A DNA stretch of 64,000 nt from Mucilaginibacter straminoryzae (GCF_022953055.1 NZ_JALJEJ010000004.1:461855-525854), one strand, 5' to 3'; shown: positions 7,468 through 16,783, counted from the stretch's first letter. The notes: generated by a model from the letters alone, not told the origin. Translations and numbers: made by a program.

Positions 7468-8568
7468 TGTGTACTTTACAATTAGTCCGGCAGTTTTTGC
7501 AGAAGCGCCCGCCTCTCCCATCTTTATATCCAGTTCATCATAGTCGCTTAGCATTTTTTGCCTGTAGCTGCCGTTATGTAATATAGCATTCAGTTCGTCG
7601 CCGATCTTAACTGGGTTGCAATCCTCCTGGATGAGTTCCTTAACCACCAGGCGATCCATAATCAGGTTAACCAGCGATATGAACCGGATCTTAACCAACA
7701 TACGTGCAATGCCAATGGTAAGCGCATTACCCTTGTAAACTACAACCTGCGGCACGTTGAGCAGTGCAGTTTCCAGCGTGGCTGTACCCGAAGCTACTAC
7801 AGCGGCTTTAGCAACATTCAGGATATCGTAGGTAGCGTTGAAGATAACCGGGGCATCCTGTCCGTTTAAGAACTGCTGGTAATAATTTAGCTCGAAAGAT
7901 GGCGCACCGGCAATCACGAATTGATGATCTGGAAATTGCTTTGCTGCTTCCAGCATCTCGGGCAATAACCGGCTGATCTCCTGCTTACGGCTTCCCGGCA
8001 ATAACGCGACAATGGGTTTCTGCTTCAGCTGATGTTTTGAAACAAATTCAGGGTCAGGTTTAAAAGCAGCAACGGCATCCAGCAAAGGGTTGCCTACGTA
8101 GTCTACATCCATCCCCCAGCTCTTGTAAAAGTCGACTTCGAATGGCAGAATGCAGAACAGGTAATCGACTACCTTTTTGATCTTGAGCACCCGTTTCTGG
8201 TTCCAGGCCCACACTTTTGGCGAAATGTAATAGCAGGTTTTAAAACCCTGCGCTTTGGCATATTCAGCTATTTTCAGGTTAAAGCCCGGAAAGTCGATCA
8301 GGATCAACACATCCGGATTCCACGCGCTGATGTCCTTCTTACAGGCTGCCATATTTTTGAAAATGGTGCGCAGGTTAGCCACCACTTCAACAAAGCCCAT
8401 AAAAGCCATATCTGCATAGTGCTTTACCAGTTCCCCGCCTTCCGCCTTCATAAGGTCGCCGCCAAAGTAACGGAACTGAGCATTTGCGTCCAGGTTCTTT
8501 AACGCCTTCATCAGGTTGGCGCCATGCAAATCGCCGGAGGCCTCGCCTGCTACCAGGTAATACTTCAT
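7447..8568 (-). CDS. lpxB: Lipid-A-disaccharide synthase
   Basis: A 373-residue GT19 glycosyltransferase that joins UDP-2,3-diacylglucosamine and lipid X to make the lipid A disaccharide at the inner-membrane face. Family signatures: YYLVAGEASGDLHGANL at the N terminus, YYISPKVWAWNQKR around residue 120, LPGSRKQEI near 192 and the UDP-binding ASGTATLETAL near 260. Length is normal. Its ATG overlaps the stop of the preceding 86-residue gene (ATGA type overlap), so translation is probably coupled. It is the last gene of the surE operon. Confidence 0.97.
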   Translation of the reverse strand: MKYYLVAGEASGDLHGANLMKALKNLDANAQFRYFGGDLMKAEGGELVKHYADMAFMGFVEVVANLRTIFKNMAACKKDISAWNPDVLILIDFPGFNLKIAEYAKAQGFKTCYYISPKVWAWNQKRVLKIKKVVDYLFCILPFEVDFYKSWGMDVDYVGNPLLDAVAAFKPDPEFVSKHQLKQKPIVALLPGSRKQEISRLLPEMLEAAKQFPDHQFVIAGAPSFELNYYQQFLNGQDAPVIFNATYDILNVAKAAVVASGTATLETALLNVPQVVVYKGNALTIGIARMLVKIRFISLVNLIMDRLVVKELIQEDCNPVKIGDELNAILHNGSYRQKMLSDYDELDIKMGEAGASAKTAGLIVKYTQKNSAL

Positions 8569-8825
8569 ATTTTCACCTTGATTAAAAAAAGGAGTATCAT
8601 AAACAGGAAAGTACTCACCATAATACCCCGGCTGATTTTATCGGCATTGCTGCGGTGGCTCCAGCGGATCAACAGCAGGTTAAGCGCTATCGCGATAAAA
8701 TAAGGCACGGCAGGTTTTACCATCGTTATTGATTCCTTCAGCGCGTAATGAAAAATAACTATGGCAAGTGTCGGCAGAATCGATCCGATTAAAATTCCAA
8801 CGAGTATATGATTTTGTTTGAACAT
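8565..8825 (-). CDS. Small three-helix membrane protein
   Basis: 86 residues with three hydrophobic segments (about 8-28, 38-53 and 67-83) and a short basic loop (WSHRSNADK). No functional family recognised. It sits three bases after the esterase and overlaps lpxB by four bases, so it is clearly part of this operon. Small membrane proteins between surE and lpxB are, as I recall, common in Bacteroidota; a role in envelope biogenesis is only inferred from neighbours. Confidence 0.8.
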   Translation of the reverse strand: MFKQNHILVGILIGSILPTLAIVIFHYALKESITMVKPAVPYFIAIALNLLLIRWSHRSNADKISRGIMVSTFLFMILLFLIKVKI

Positions 8826-8828
8826 GGA

Positions 8829-10310
8829 TTATTTTAAAAGAAAACCTGCGGATGGATAATTCTTGTCGTCATAAACCTCTTTAAGCGATACAGGCCGGCT
8901 GACGTTATCATAAACCATTACCGTCTTATCAGCAAGATGATACATTGGCCAGCTCAGTTTTCTACCCTTAATAAAATTAACCCAGGCCTGATGCATATTC
9001 ACGGCGAGGCTATCGTTAAACCCGGCTCTTTTCTCGCCCGGAACGTACCATACGTAAGCCAATTCTTCTGCATGGGCTGCGCCATCACTATTTTTGCTGT
9101 AATCAAACCGGTACATCCAAACCTTATCGCCGGATTCAGACAAAGCTGCAGCCAACCGGTACGAATGCATTTGATACATATATTGCGTCAGCACTTTGCC
9201 CGCCGCTAATGAATCGGTTGCCGACATTTGCCGTTCCTTTTCATAGGCAACTTTCACATATTTATCATTCAAACCGTACCAATCCTGTAGCGCTTTATCC
9301 GTCGGACTTTTCAAACGCGGATCTGCATTAATAAACGAACGACTTTCGCTTTTATTAGAACCAATCAGAAATCGCTTGTTCTTAAAATTCTGCTTACGGA
9401 CATCGGCGTAAGGATCGCCGGTAATTACCTCGCCATCCTGTACCGGGCCGAAATAATTTGTACCAGCGGCACCCTTCAAAATCACTTTTTGCGCGGCGAT
9501 CAGTTGTTCTTCGGGCAGCGTTAGCAAGTCGGCTGCTTTGGTAATATGCAATTGATCCATCAACCTTTGCCTGATCACCTTCGCCGTTGTGCTGTCGCGA
9601 ACGCATTGCACGGCCCCGCTTTCCAATACCAACTGATGGAATAAGTCTTTGGCCTGTGGTGCGAGTAACAACGTGCTGGTTAATTTTGCCCCGGCCGATT
9701 CACCCATTACCGTCACCATAGAAGGGTCGCCACCGAATGCTTTTATATTTTGCTTAATCCATTTCAGGGCCATGATCAGATCCAGCAATCCATTGTTTCC
9801 AGATTTTGCGTATTGCTTGTCCACATCGCCCAGGTACATAAAACCGAACACGCCTAAACGGTAATTGATGGTAACGGTGACGATACTATCGCGATCTGCA
9901 AAGGCATGCCCGTTCATTCCGATACCGCTGCCACTGGTCATGGCGCCACCATGTACCCATACCACAACAGGTAATTTGGCTTTTTTATCAGCAACAGGGG
10001 TATACACATTCAAGGTAAGGCAATCCTCGCTTCCCCGGTAACCCTTAGCATCGTCTGCACCCTGCAATGCTACGTTCCCGAAATGATCGCAGGCGAGGGT
10101 GTCTTTCCAGTTTTCTGCCGGTTCAGGCGCTTTGAAACGTAACTTCCCTACCGGTGGCTTTGCATACGGGATTCCTTTAAATACCAGCGAACGTTGCTCC
10201 TGTAATCCCCTGATGAAGCCTTTTTTAGTTTTCACTACAGGCGGATCAGCAAAGGCATTTAACCCGGTAATTAATAAGATAAATAGTAGCAGCGACCGGA
10301 ACATCATCAT
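8829..10310 (-). CDS. Secreted type B carboxylesterase
   Basis: A 493-residue alpha/beta hydrolase of the carboxylesterase/cholinesterase family with a signal peptide (about 22 residues). Visible features: oxyanion-hole HGGAMTSGSG (~120), nucleophile elbow GESAGAK (~204), the acid in IGSNKSES (~320) and the His in HAEELAYVW (~415). It hydrolyses carboxylic esters, probably in the periplasm; natural substrate unknown. It lies eight bases after surE and three before the small membrane gene, so it is embedded in the surE-lpxB operon. There are two adjacent ATG codons at the start; the first is used here. Confidence 0.92.
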   Translation of the reverse strand: MMMFRSLLLFILLITGLNAFADPPVVKTKKGFIRGLQEQRSLVFKGIPYAKPPVGKLRFKAPEPAENWKDTLACDHFGNVALQGADDAKGYRGSEDCLTLNVYTPVADKKAKLPVVVWVHGGAMTSGSGIGMNGHAFADRDSIVTVTINYRLGVFGFMYLGDVDKQYAKSGNNGLLDLIMALKWIKQNIKAFGGDPSMVTVMGESAGAKLTSTLLLAPQAKDLFHQLVLESGAVQCVRDSTTAKVIRQRLMDQLHITKAADLLTLPEEQLIAAQKVILKGAAGTNYFGPVQDGEVITGDPYADVRKQNFKNKRFLIGSNKSESRSFINADPRLKSPTDKALQDWYGLNDKYVKVAYEKERQMSATDSLAAGKVLTQYMYQMHSYRLAAALSESGDKVWMYRFDYSKNSDGAAHAEELAYVWYVPGEKRAGFNDSLAVNMHQAWVNFIKGRKLSWPMYHLADKTVMVYDNVSRPVSLKEVYDDKNYPSAGFLLK

Positions 10311-10317
10311 AAAAAGA

Positions 10318-11085
10318 TTAAAATGTCCAATTAGTTAATGCAGGTATGGCATGATGTGCCGTCATATCAAACTGAACGGGTACCACCGATACATAGTGAT
10401 GTTCTAACGCCCATACGTCGGTATCTTCGCCATGGTCGTTCATCTGGAATTTACCCGTCATCCAGTAGTATGGTCTGCGGTGCGGATCCATCCGCTCGTC
10501 AAACTCTTCGGCCCACTTTGCAATAGCTTGCCTGCAAACTTTAACACCTTTTATATCCTGTGTATTCGGGAAATTTACGTTAAGCAAGGTAGCGGGCGGC
10601 AGCCCTTTTTCAAGCACCGATAACGCAAGCTCTTTTACATATTTTAAGCAATGGCTGAAATCTGCCTGAAGCGTAAAATCATCCAGCGAAAACCCGATGG
10701 ACGGTATATCCTCTATAGCACCTTCTACCGCAGCAGACATGGTACCCGAATAAAGGATATTGATTGAATTGTTCAACCCGTGATTGATGCCAGACACTAA
10801 CAGATCCGGCTTAATGCCTTTCAGCACATGGTATTTCGCCAGCTTTACACAATCCACCGGTGTACCAGAACAGCTCCAGGTTTCAAAACCTTCATACAAT
10901 TCTATTTTATCTAACCGCAGCGGTTTACCAATAGTGATGGCGTGCCCCATACCTGATTGCGGACTATCAGGCGCGACAACAATCACCTTCCCGATCTCGG
11001 CCATGGTTTCCATCAAGGCCTTTATACCAGGTGCGGTTACGCCGTCGTCATTTACGATTAATATGGTTGGTTTTGATTTTTTCAT
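10318..11085 (-). CDS. surE: 5'/3'-nucleotidase SurE
   Basis: A 255-residue metal-dependent phosphatase that removes phosphate from nucleoside 5'- and 3'-monophosphates, cytoplasmic. Signature residues: Asp-Asp in ILIVNDDGVTAPGI (residues ~9-20), Ser in PDSPQSGMGHAIT, and Asn in SGINHGLNNSINILYSGT. Length is normal. It is the first gene of the surE-esterase-membrane protein-lpxB operon. A palindromic repeat lies just upstream (11101-11195). Confidence 0.97.
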   Translation of the reverse strand: MKKSKPTILIVNDDGVTAPGIKALMETMAEIGKVIVVAPDSPQSGMGHAITIGKPLRLDKIELYEGFETWSCSGTPVDCVKLAKYHVLKGIKPDLLVSGINHGLNNSINILYSGTMSAAVEGAIEDIPSIGFSLDDFTLQADFSHCLKYVKELALSVLEKGLPPATLLNVNFPNTQDIKGVKVCRQAIAKWAEEFDERMDPHRRPYYWMTGKFQMNDHGEDTDVWALEHHYVSVVPVQFDMTAHHAIPALTNWTF

Positions 11086-11100
11086 AAACTATTCTTTACT

Positions 11101-11195
11101 GTCATTTCGATGAACGCGTAAATGCGTGAAGAAAAATCTTCTTAGCCAACATTAATCAGAAGATCTCTCTTCCTCTATTGACTCATCGAGATGAC
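11101..11195. repeat. Palindromic intergenic repeat (REP/MITE-like), 95 bp
   Basis: The ends GTCATTTCGATGA and TCATCGAGATGAC are inverted copies (12 of 13 match). Inside, AAAAATCTTC faces AGATCTCTCTTCC. It is non-coding, lies between surE and sucB, and resembles the element at 38492-38615 in layout. It would fold into one long hairpin in RNA. Confidence 0.7.
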
Positions 11196-11213
11196 AAATT
11201 ATTTATTTTTAAC

Positions 11214-11243
11214 TAAAAAAGCCCCTCCTTTGCAGGAAGGGCT
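11214..11243 (-). terminator. Rho-independent terminator after sucB
   Basis: Read on the minus strand, AGCCCTTCCT and AGGAGGGGCT form a 10-bp stem with one mismatch and a four-base loop. TTTTTTAGTT follows. It lies 18 bases after the sucB stop. Confidence 0.85.
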
Positions 11244-11260
11244 CGGTATTTCTTTAGCGC

Positions 11261-12823
11261 TTACACGCCTAACAGCAATCTTGCCGGATCTTCCAGTAAT
11301 TGTTTTACCCTTACCAGGAAGCTTACCGATTCGCGGCCGTCGATGATACGGTGATCATAAGACAACGCCACGTACATCATCGGGCGGATCACCACCTGAC
11401 CGTTAACCGCTACCGGGCGCTCAATAATGTTGTGCATACCCAAAATTGCTGACTGCGGCGAGTTAATGATCGGGGTTGACATCATGGAACCAAACACACC
11501 TCCGTTGGTGATGGTAAAGGTACCGCCGGTCATTTCCTCTATCGTCAATTTGTTATCGCGAGCCTTAGCAGCTAAACCGGCAACAGCTTTTTCAATCTGT
11601 GCCAGGCTCATCTGGTCTGCACTACGGATTACCGGAACTACCAGACCTTTAGGTGCAGAAACTGCGATAGAGATATCAGCAAAGTTACTGTAAACTACCT
11701 CATCGTTCTCGATACGTGCACCTACAGCAGGCCATTCTTTCAGGGCCTCGCAAACTGCTTTGGTAAAGAACGACATGAAGCCTAAGCCTACGCCATGCTT
11801 TTCTTTGAATTTATCTTTGTATTTACCACGCAGCTCCATAATCGGCGACATGTCCACCTCGTTAAAGGTAGTCAGCATAGCCGTTTCGTTTTTAACCGCC
11901 ACTAAACGCTTAGCGATAGTTTTACGTAACGAAGTCATTTTTTCGCGACGCTCTGCCCTGTCACCCGCAGGTGCAGCCGGTGCTGAAGGCGCTGCAGCTG
12001 GTTTGGCAGCCGGAGCCGGTGCTGGCTTCTGTGCATTAAGGGCATCTTCTTTAGTGATGCGGCCACCAACGCCATTCCCGTTTACACTTGCCGGGTCGAT
12101 CCCTTTTTCTGCCAGTATTTTACCAGCAGCCGGTGAAGGCGTTCCCTCAGCATAGCTTGATCCGCCTTGTGCAGCAGGTGCACTTGCGGCAGCAGGTTGT
12201 GCAGCGGCTTCTGGTTTAGCGGCAGCTACCGGCGCGCCTGTATCACCTGTTTCTATGCTTGCTACTACCGCACCAATGGCTAACACATCGCCTTCGTTAG
12301 CGATAGTTTTTAATAAGCCTGGTTTTTCGGCAGTTAATTCAAATGTTGCTTTGTCTGATTCCAGTTCGGCAATCGCCTCATCCATTGCTACCTGCTCGCC
12401 GTCTTTCTTTAACCAGCGAGAAAGGGTAACCTCGGTGATAGACTCGCCTACCGGCGGAACCACAATTTCTAAAGTGCTTTTACCCTGGGCTGGTTCTGGT
12501 GTGCTTTGTTGCTGCGCAACCGGTTTGGCTTCGGCTACAGGTTGTGCCTGCGCACTATTTGCATCTGCGGCAGGGGCTGCGGCGCCACCGGCTGCATCAA
12601 TGCCGGCTACTACAGCGCCGATAGGTAAAACATCGCCTTCGTTAGCGATGGTTTTTAAAGTTCCTGCTTGTTCGGCAGTAAGTTCAAAGGTTGCTTTATC
12701 TGATTCTAACTCGGCAATCACTTCATCCATGGCTACCTGCTCGCCGTCTTTTTTGATCCAGCGTGACAGGGTTACTTCTGTGATGGACTCGCCCACCGGC
12801 GGAACTTTGATCTCTAAACTCAT
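11261..12823 (-). CDS. sucB: 2-oxoglutarate dehydrogenase E2 with tandem lipoyl domains
   Basis: Dihydrolipoyl succinyltransferase of the 2-oxoglutarate dehydrogenase complex (TCA cycle). The start is at 12823 (MSLEIKVPP); the frame is open 27 codons further upstream, but that stretch holds the promoter and palindrome. The protein has 520 residues, larger than the usual ~400. It has two lipoyl domains (residues ~2-78 and ~117-195) with lipoylated Lys43 and Lys158 in [11 protein letters not shown], separated and followed by Ala/Pro/Gln-rich linkers. An E3-binding domain follows (~228-262, [11 protein letters not shown]). The acyltransferase core ends with catalytic His in SYDHRIIDG. It lies downstream of sucA. 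Confidence 0.95.
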   Translation of the reverse strand: MSLEIKVPPVGESITEVTLSRWIKKDGEQVAMDEVIAELESDKATFELTAEQAGTLKTIANEGDVLPIGAVVAGIDAAGGAAAPAADANSAQAQPVAEAKPVAQQQSTPEPAQGKSTLEIVVPPVGESITEVTLSRWLKKDGEQVAMDEAIAELESDKATFELTAEKPGLLKTIANEGDVLAIGAVVASIETGDTGAPVAAAKPEAAAQPAAASAPAAQGGSSYAEGTPSPAAGKILAEKGIDPASVNGNGVGGRITKEDALNAQKPAPAPAAKPAAAPSAPAAPAGDRAERREKMTSLRKTIAKRLVAVKNETAMLTTFNEVDMSPIMELRGKYKDKFKEKHGVGLGFMSFFTKAVCEALKEWPAVGARIENDEVVYSNFADISIAVSAPKGLVVPVIRSADQMSLAQIEKAVAGLAAKARDNKLTIEEMTGGTFTITNGGVFGSMMSTPIINSPQSAILGMHNIIERPVAVNGQVVIRPMMYVALSYDHRIIDGRESVSFLVRVKQLLEDPARLLLGV

Positions 12824-12869
12824 ACGGACTATGTTGTTCTTAAGTTGTGGTTGTATTATACTAAAAGCA

Positions 12870-12911
12870 GTTGAGGTATGGCAAATATAATCACCATACC
12901 TCAACCGCCAA
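12870..12911 (-). promoter_or_regulatory. Internal sucB promoter embedded in a 12-bp palindrome
   Basis: On the minus strand, TTG (12911-12909), 19 bases, then TATATTTG (12889-12882) fits the Bacteroidota promoter consensus. The -7 box sits in the loop of a perfect inverted repeat: GTTGAGGTATGG at 12870-12881 and CCATACCTCAAC at 12894-12905. The expected transcript start is near 12877, giving a leader of about 55 bases before sucB. The palindrome could be an operator or an mRNA hairpin in the sucA-sucB read-through transcript. Confidence 0.6.
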
Positions 12912-12919
12912 CTTTTTTA

Positions 12920-15724
12920 TCAGCTTGAAGTGGTTTCGGCCATTTTTTCAGAGGTGCCTTTTATTTCCTCTTTTTGTTTTTTGCTTACCGGCGCTTCAAA
13001 CGCTTTGGAGATAATGTAAGCCTGCTGCGATGCGTGTTGCTTAGCGTAACCTGTTGCAGTAGAAGCCGCCTCTTTACGCGAGATTACGTCCAGTGGCAGT
13101 TCGCTCTTGTGGAACTTGCGCAGCATGTAAGGCCATGCCCCCATGTTTTCCGGCTCTTCCTGCACCCAGAAGAATTCGTCAGCTTTGGCATATTTAGCTT
13201 TCAGCTTCACCATCTGCTCGGCAGGTGTTGGGTATAGTTGCTCTACACGTACTATCGCTACATCTTTACGTTTGTCTGCCTGTTGTTTTTCCAACAACTC
13301 GTAGTACAGCTTACCGGATACAAATAACACGCGTTTCACTTTTTTAGCGTCTGCGTAGTTATCGTCAATCAGTTCCTGGAAGCTGGCGTTGGTAAAGTCT
13401 TCAATCGGCGATACACATGCCGGATGGCGCAGTAAGCTTTTCGGTGTGAACACGATCAGCGGCTTACGGAAATCGCGGTGTAACTGGCGGCGCAGCACGT
13501 GGAAGAAGTTTGCTGGTGTAGTACAGTTTGCTACCTGGATATTGTTATCAGCACAAAGCTCCATAAAACGCTCTATCCGTGCAGAAGAGTGTTCAGGGCC
13601 CTGGCCTTCAAAACCGTGTGGCAGTAACATTACCAGGCCGTTGCCACGCTGCCACTTCGTTTCAGAACTAACTACGTACTGGTCTACAATGATTTGCGCA
13701 CCATTAAAGAAGTCGCCGAACTGCGCTTCCCAGATGGTTAATGCATGCGGATTAGCCAGTGCGTAACCGTATTCGAAACCAAGCACACCATATTCTGACA
13801 ACAAAGAGTTATAGATATAGAATGGCGCTTCGGCACCTAAGGTATCCAGCGGGGTATATTCTTCTTCTGAATCTGAAAGCGTAACCACAGCATGACGGTG
13901 CGAGAAAGTACCGCGTTTAACGTCTTCACCGCTTAAACGTACCGGGTGTCCTTCTTTCAGCAATGAACCATAAGCCATCAGCTCGCCCATTGCCCAGTCG
14001 AAAGTTTTGGTTTCGTTCACCATCTTACGACGGTCTTCAAACAGTTTCTCGATTTTCTTGAAGAACTGTTTATCTGAAGGAAGGGTAGTTAATTTCTGGC
14101 CGATCTCTAACAGCGTTTCAGCAGGTACAGAAGTATCGGCGGGGCCAACAACTTCTTTTTCAGTTGCGATATGCAGACCTTCCCATGCACCGGCAAACAT
14201 CGGTTTGCTTTCGGTGAAGCGGTCTTCAGATTTACTTTCGTTCAATTTCTCCTGTAGCAGGTCGCGGAAACTTTTTTCCATTTCCTTAGCCATGTTGGCA
14301 TCTACGCTACCCTGAGAAAGCAATTGTTGTAAATAGATTTCGCGCGGGTTCTGGTGGCCTTCAATCGCCTTGTACAATACCGGCTGCGTGAACTTAGGCT
14401 CGTCAGACTCGTTATGGCCGTAACGGCGGTAACAAAGGATATCGATGAAAACGTCTTCTTTAAACTCCTGGCGGAATTCCATTGCCATGTTGATGGTGTA
14501 AGCCAAAGCTTCAGCATCATCGCCATTAACGTGGAACACCGGAGAAAGAACCGTTTTAGCAATATCAGTACAATAAGTACTTGAACGGGCGTCTTTATAA
14601 TTTGTGGTAAAACCAATCTGGTTATTAATTACCAGGTGAATGGTACCGCCTGTTTTATAACCATCCAGCGTTTCCATCTGCAAAACCTCATACACAATAC
14701 CCTGGCCTGCAACAGAAGCATCACCATGGATCAGTATCGGTGCAATTTTATTATAGTCGCCTTCGTATTTAAAATCAATTTTAGAACGGGTCTGGCCTTC
14801 AACTACCGGGTCAACCGCTTCCAGGTGCGAAGGGTTAGGGCAAAGACTCAGGTGAACTGCTTTGCCATTGGTAGTTTGCACGTCTGTTGAATATCCCAAG
14901 TGATATTTAACGTCGCCGCCGAAAACAGTATTGGCATCATAGTTTTTACCTTCAAACTCAGAGAAGATCTCTTTGTAGGTTTTACCCATAATGTTGGCCA
15001 GTACATTTAAACGGCCGCGGTGTGCCATGCCAATGGTAAACTCCTGGATACCCAGTTCTGCACCTTTTTCAATAACAGAATCCAGCGCGGGGATCAATGC
15101 TTCTGCACCTTCCAGCGAGAAACGTTTCTGACCAAGGAATTTTGTTCCCAGAAAGCTTTCGAAAACAACCGCCTGGTTCAGTTTATTCAGAATGCGGCGT
15201 TTTTCCTCGATAGAAAAAGATGGTTGATTACGCACTTTTTCCATGCGGCTTTCAAACCATTTCAGCTTATTAGGTTCGCGTACGTATTTATATTCCACAC
15301 CAATACTACGGCAGTAGGTTTCCTCCAGCAACTGGCGGATCTCGCTCAGTTTGGCGGGACCAAGGCCAACTTCTACACCCGCGTTAAATACGGTATCCAG
15401 ATCTGCCTGGCTTAAGCCAAAGTTTTCCAGATCTAAAGTTGGGGAGTGGTGGCGGCGTTCGCGCACAGGGTTTGTTTTTGCAAACAAGTGGCCGCGCTGG
15501 CGGTAGCCGTTAATAAAATTAAGTACGTTGATCTCTTTTAAAACGTGCTCTGGTGTTTGTCCCCCTGTTGCTGCGGCAGCTGATCCTGAAGACTGACCAA
15601 AGTCAAATCCTTCAAAAAATTTCTGCCAGCCATAATCTACCGATGCGGGGTCTTGCCGGTAGGCGTCATATAAAGAGTCGATATAAGCGCTGTTGTCGTT
15701 ATTTAGGTATGTAAAACGATCCAT
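12920..15724 (-). CDS. sucA: 2-oxoglutarate dehydrogenase E1 component
   Basis: A 934-residue thiamine-diphosphate enzyme that decarboxylates 2-oxoglutarate and passes the succinyl group to SucB. The N-terminal E2-binding peptide begins FTYLNNDNSAYIDSLYDAY. The core contains GMAHRGRLNVLANIMGK, the ThDP/Mg region HGDASVAGQGIVYE, and the transketolase-like beta part with FGDFFNGAQIIVDQ. The C-terminal QEEPENMGAW segment is typical. Length is normal. sucB follows after 96 bases that contain a second promoter. Confidence 0.97.
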   Translation of the reverse strand: MDRFTYLNNDNSAYIDSLYDAYRQDPASVDYGWQKFFEGFDFGQSSGSAAAATGGQTPEHVLKEINVLNFINGYRQRGHLFAKTNPVRERRHHSPTLDLENFGLSQADLDTVFNAGVEVGLGPAKLSEIRQLLEETYCRSIGVEYKYVREPNKLKWFESRMEKVRNQPSFSIEEKRRILNKLNQAVVFESFLGTKFLGQKRFSLEGAEALIPALDSVIEKGAELGIQEFTIGMAHRGRLNVLANIMGKTYKEIFSEFEGKNYDANTVFGGDVKYHLGYSTDVQTTNGKAVHLSLCPNPSHLEAVDPVVEGQTRSKIDFKYEGDYNKIAPILIHGDASVAGQGIVYEVLQMETLDGYKTGGTIHLVINNQIGFTTNYKDARSSTYCTDIAKTVLSPVFHVNGDDAEALAYTINMAMEFRQEFKEDVFIDILCYRRYGHNESDEPKFTQPVLYKAIEGHQNPREIYLQQLLSQGSVDANMAKEMEKSFRDLLQEKLNESKSEDRFTESKPMFAGAWEGLHIATEKEVVGPADTSVPAETLLEIGQKLTTLPSDKQFFKKIEKLFEDRRKMVNETKTFDWAMGELMAYGSLLKEGHPVRLSGEDVKRGTFSHRHAVVTLSDSEEEYTPLDTLGAEAPFYIYNSLLSEYGVLGFEYGYALANPHALTIWEAQFGDFFNGAQIIVDQYVVSSETKWQRGNGLVMLLPHGFEGQGPEHSSARIERFMELCADNNIQVANCTTPANFFHVLRRQLHRDFRKPLIVFTPKSLLRHPACVSPIEDFTNASFQELIDDNYADAKKVKRVLFVSGKLYYELLEKQQADKRKDVAIVRVEQLYPTPAEQMVKLKAKYAKADEFFWVQEEPENMGAWPYMLRKFHKSELPLDVISRKEAASTATGYAKQHASQQAYIISKAFEAPVSKKQKEEIKGTSEKMAETTSS

Positions 15725-15749
15725 CTTGAAACCAATCTGTAAAACGGTA

Positions 15750-15757
15750 CAAAACTA
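15750..15757 (-). promoter_or_regulatory. Putative -7 box upstream of sucA
   Basis: TAGTTTTG on the minus strand matches TAnnTTTG and lies 25 bases before the sucA ATG. No clear TTG is found at the -33 position, so support is partial. Confidence 0.4.
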
Positions 15758-15851
15758 AGACAATTCAATCGAATTTCCGTTTAAATTAATTCATATTCAG
15801 TTAATATTCCACGCAAACGACAAGCGGAAAGCCCGCTAACAGTCAGAACGT

Positions 15852-16010
15852 TCATCTGTCGGCGGATGAAGTTTTTGCGTTACGGCAACGATCGCTACAG
15901 TATTTTACCTCGTCCCAGCACTTTTCCCATTTCTTGCGCCAGGTGAACGGGCGGTTGCATACCGGGCAATTTTTCTGCGGAAGGTTTTCTTTTAAAATGC
16001 GTTTAGCCAT
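15852..16010 (-). CDS. DUF2256 zinc-ribbon-like small protein
   Basis: 52 residues from the ATG at 16010 ([11 protein letters not shown]); the nine codons upstream are not needed. It contains [14 protein letters not shown] near the N terminus and YCSDRC near the C terminus, the four-Cys pattern of DUF2256 proteins, which probably bind one zinc. Function is unknown; DUF2256 genes often lie near cryptochrome/photolyase genes, and three such genes lie 4-12 kb away here. It is a single gene, divergent from the TetR-type regulator. Confidence 0.8.
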   Translation of the reverse strand: MAKRILKENLPQKNCPVCNRPFTWRKKWEKCWDEVKYCSDRCRNAKTSSADR

Positions 16011-16129
16011 TGCTGATGCTAAAGTAACATACGGCACGTTTTGTGTTAAAGTTTTAGAATGAAATTAGAGATAAGCATGACAATCGTGTCCGCTTATTCT
16101 ACGTACATTTATCTTATAAACGTAAAAAC

Positions 16130-16783
16130 ATGGCTACTATAGAAAGTATTCAATCCGCTTATATCGATTACGTATTAACTAAGGGCGAAGAGCCTAAGTC
16201 TGTTTATTTGTTTGCTAAAGAGAACGAAATGACGGAAGAAGAATTTTACCGCTTCTTCGGTTCTTTTGAAGCTGTAGAGCAAAACATTTGGGCAGATGTC
16301 GCTCAAAAAACGGTTACTGAAATTAAAACCCAGGAGGTTTGGCCGCAATACTCCTCGCGCGAAAAAGCCCTTTCCTTTTTTTACAGCTTTTTTGAACTGC
16401 TGAAGAGCAGCCGCAGCTTTGCCGTTTACAGCCTGCGCAAACATCATCGTATGCTATCGCATCCAAGGGTGCTGGATAGCCTGAAAGTGATTGTCGAAAA
16501 CTTCGCCGATGACATTATTAATCAGGGTTTAGAGTCTGGCGAACTGGCAGACCGTAAGTTTTTTGCAAAAAGGTATAAAGACGCCTTCTGGGCACAATTT
16601 GGTTTTATACTAAACTTCTGGATTGACGATAATTCTACCGGCTTTGAGAAAACTGACGAAGCGATTGAAAAGGGCGTTAATGTAACGTTTGATCTGTTTG
16701 AACGCTCGCCGTTGGATAACTTATTCGAATACGGTAAGTTTTTGGCGAAGAACGGCAACTTCAAACAAAAGATGGGAGTATAG
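16130..16783 (+). CDS. TetR-like regulator paired with an ABC1 kinase
   Basis: A 217-residue all-helical protein. Residues ~1-50 resemble a degenerate TetR helix-turn-helix (AKENEMTEEEFYRFFGSFEAVEQNIW) and the rest a TetR-type ligand-binding half. The recognition helix is more acidic than in typical TetR proteins, so DNA binding should not be taken for granted. It is followed after 197 bases by the ABC1/UbiB kinase on the same strand, an arrangement that suggests a functional pair. Confidence in the TetR superfamily is moderate. Confidence 0.7.
   Translation: MATIESIQSAYIDYVLTKGEEPKSVYLFAKENEMTEEEFYRFFGSFEAVEQNIWADVAQKTVTEIKTQEVWPQYSSREKALSFFYSFFELLKSSRSFAVYSLRKHHRMLSHPRVLDSLKVIVENFADDIINQGLESGELADRKFFAKRYKDAFWAQFGFILNFWIDDNSTGFEKTDEAIEKGVNVTFDLFERSPLDNLFEYGKFLAKNGNFKQKMGV

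Noticed and set aside
12255..12890. 211-codon plus-strand open frame opposite sucB
   Set aside because: It is the complement of the Ala/Ser/Pro-rich tandem lipoyl region; sucB is well supported and the frame has low-complexity Ser/Thr/Ala composition.
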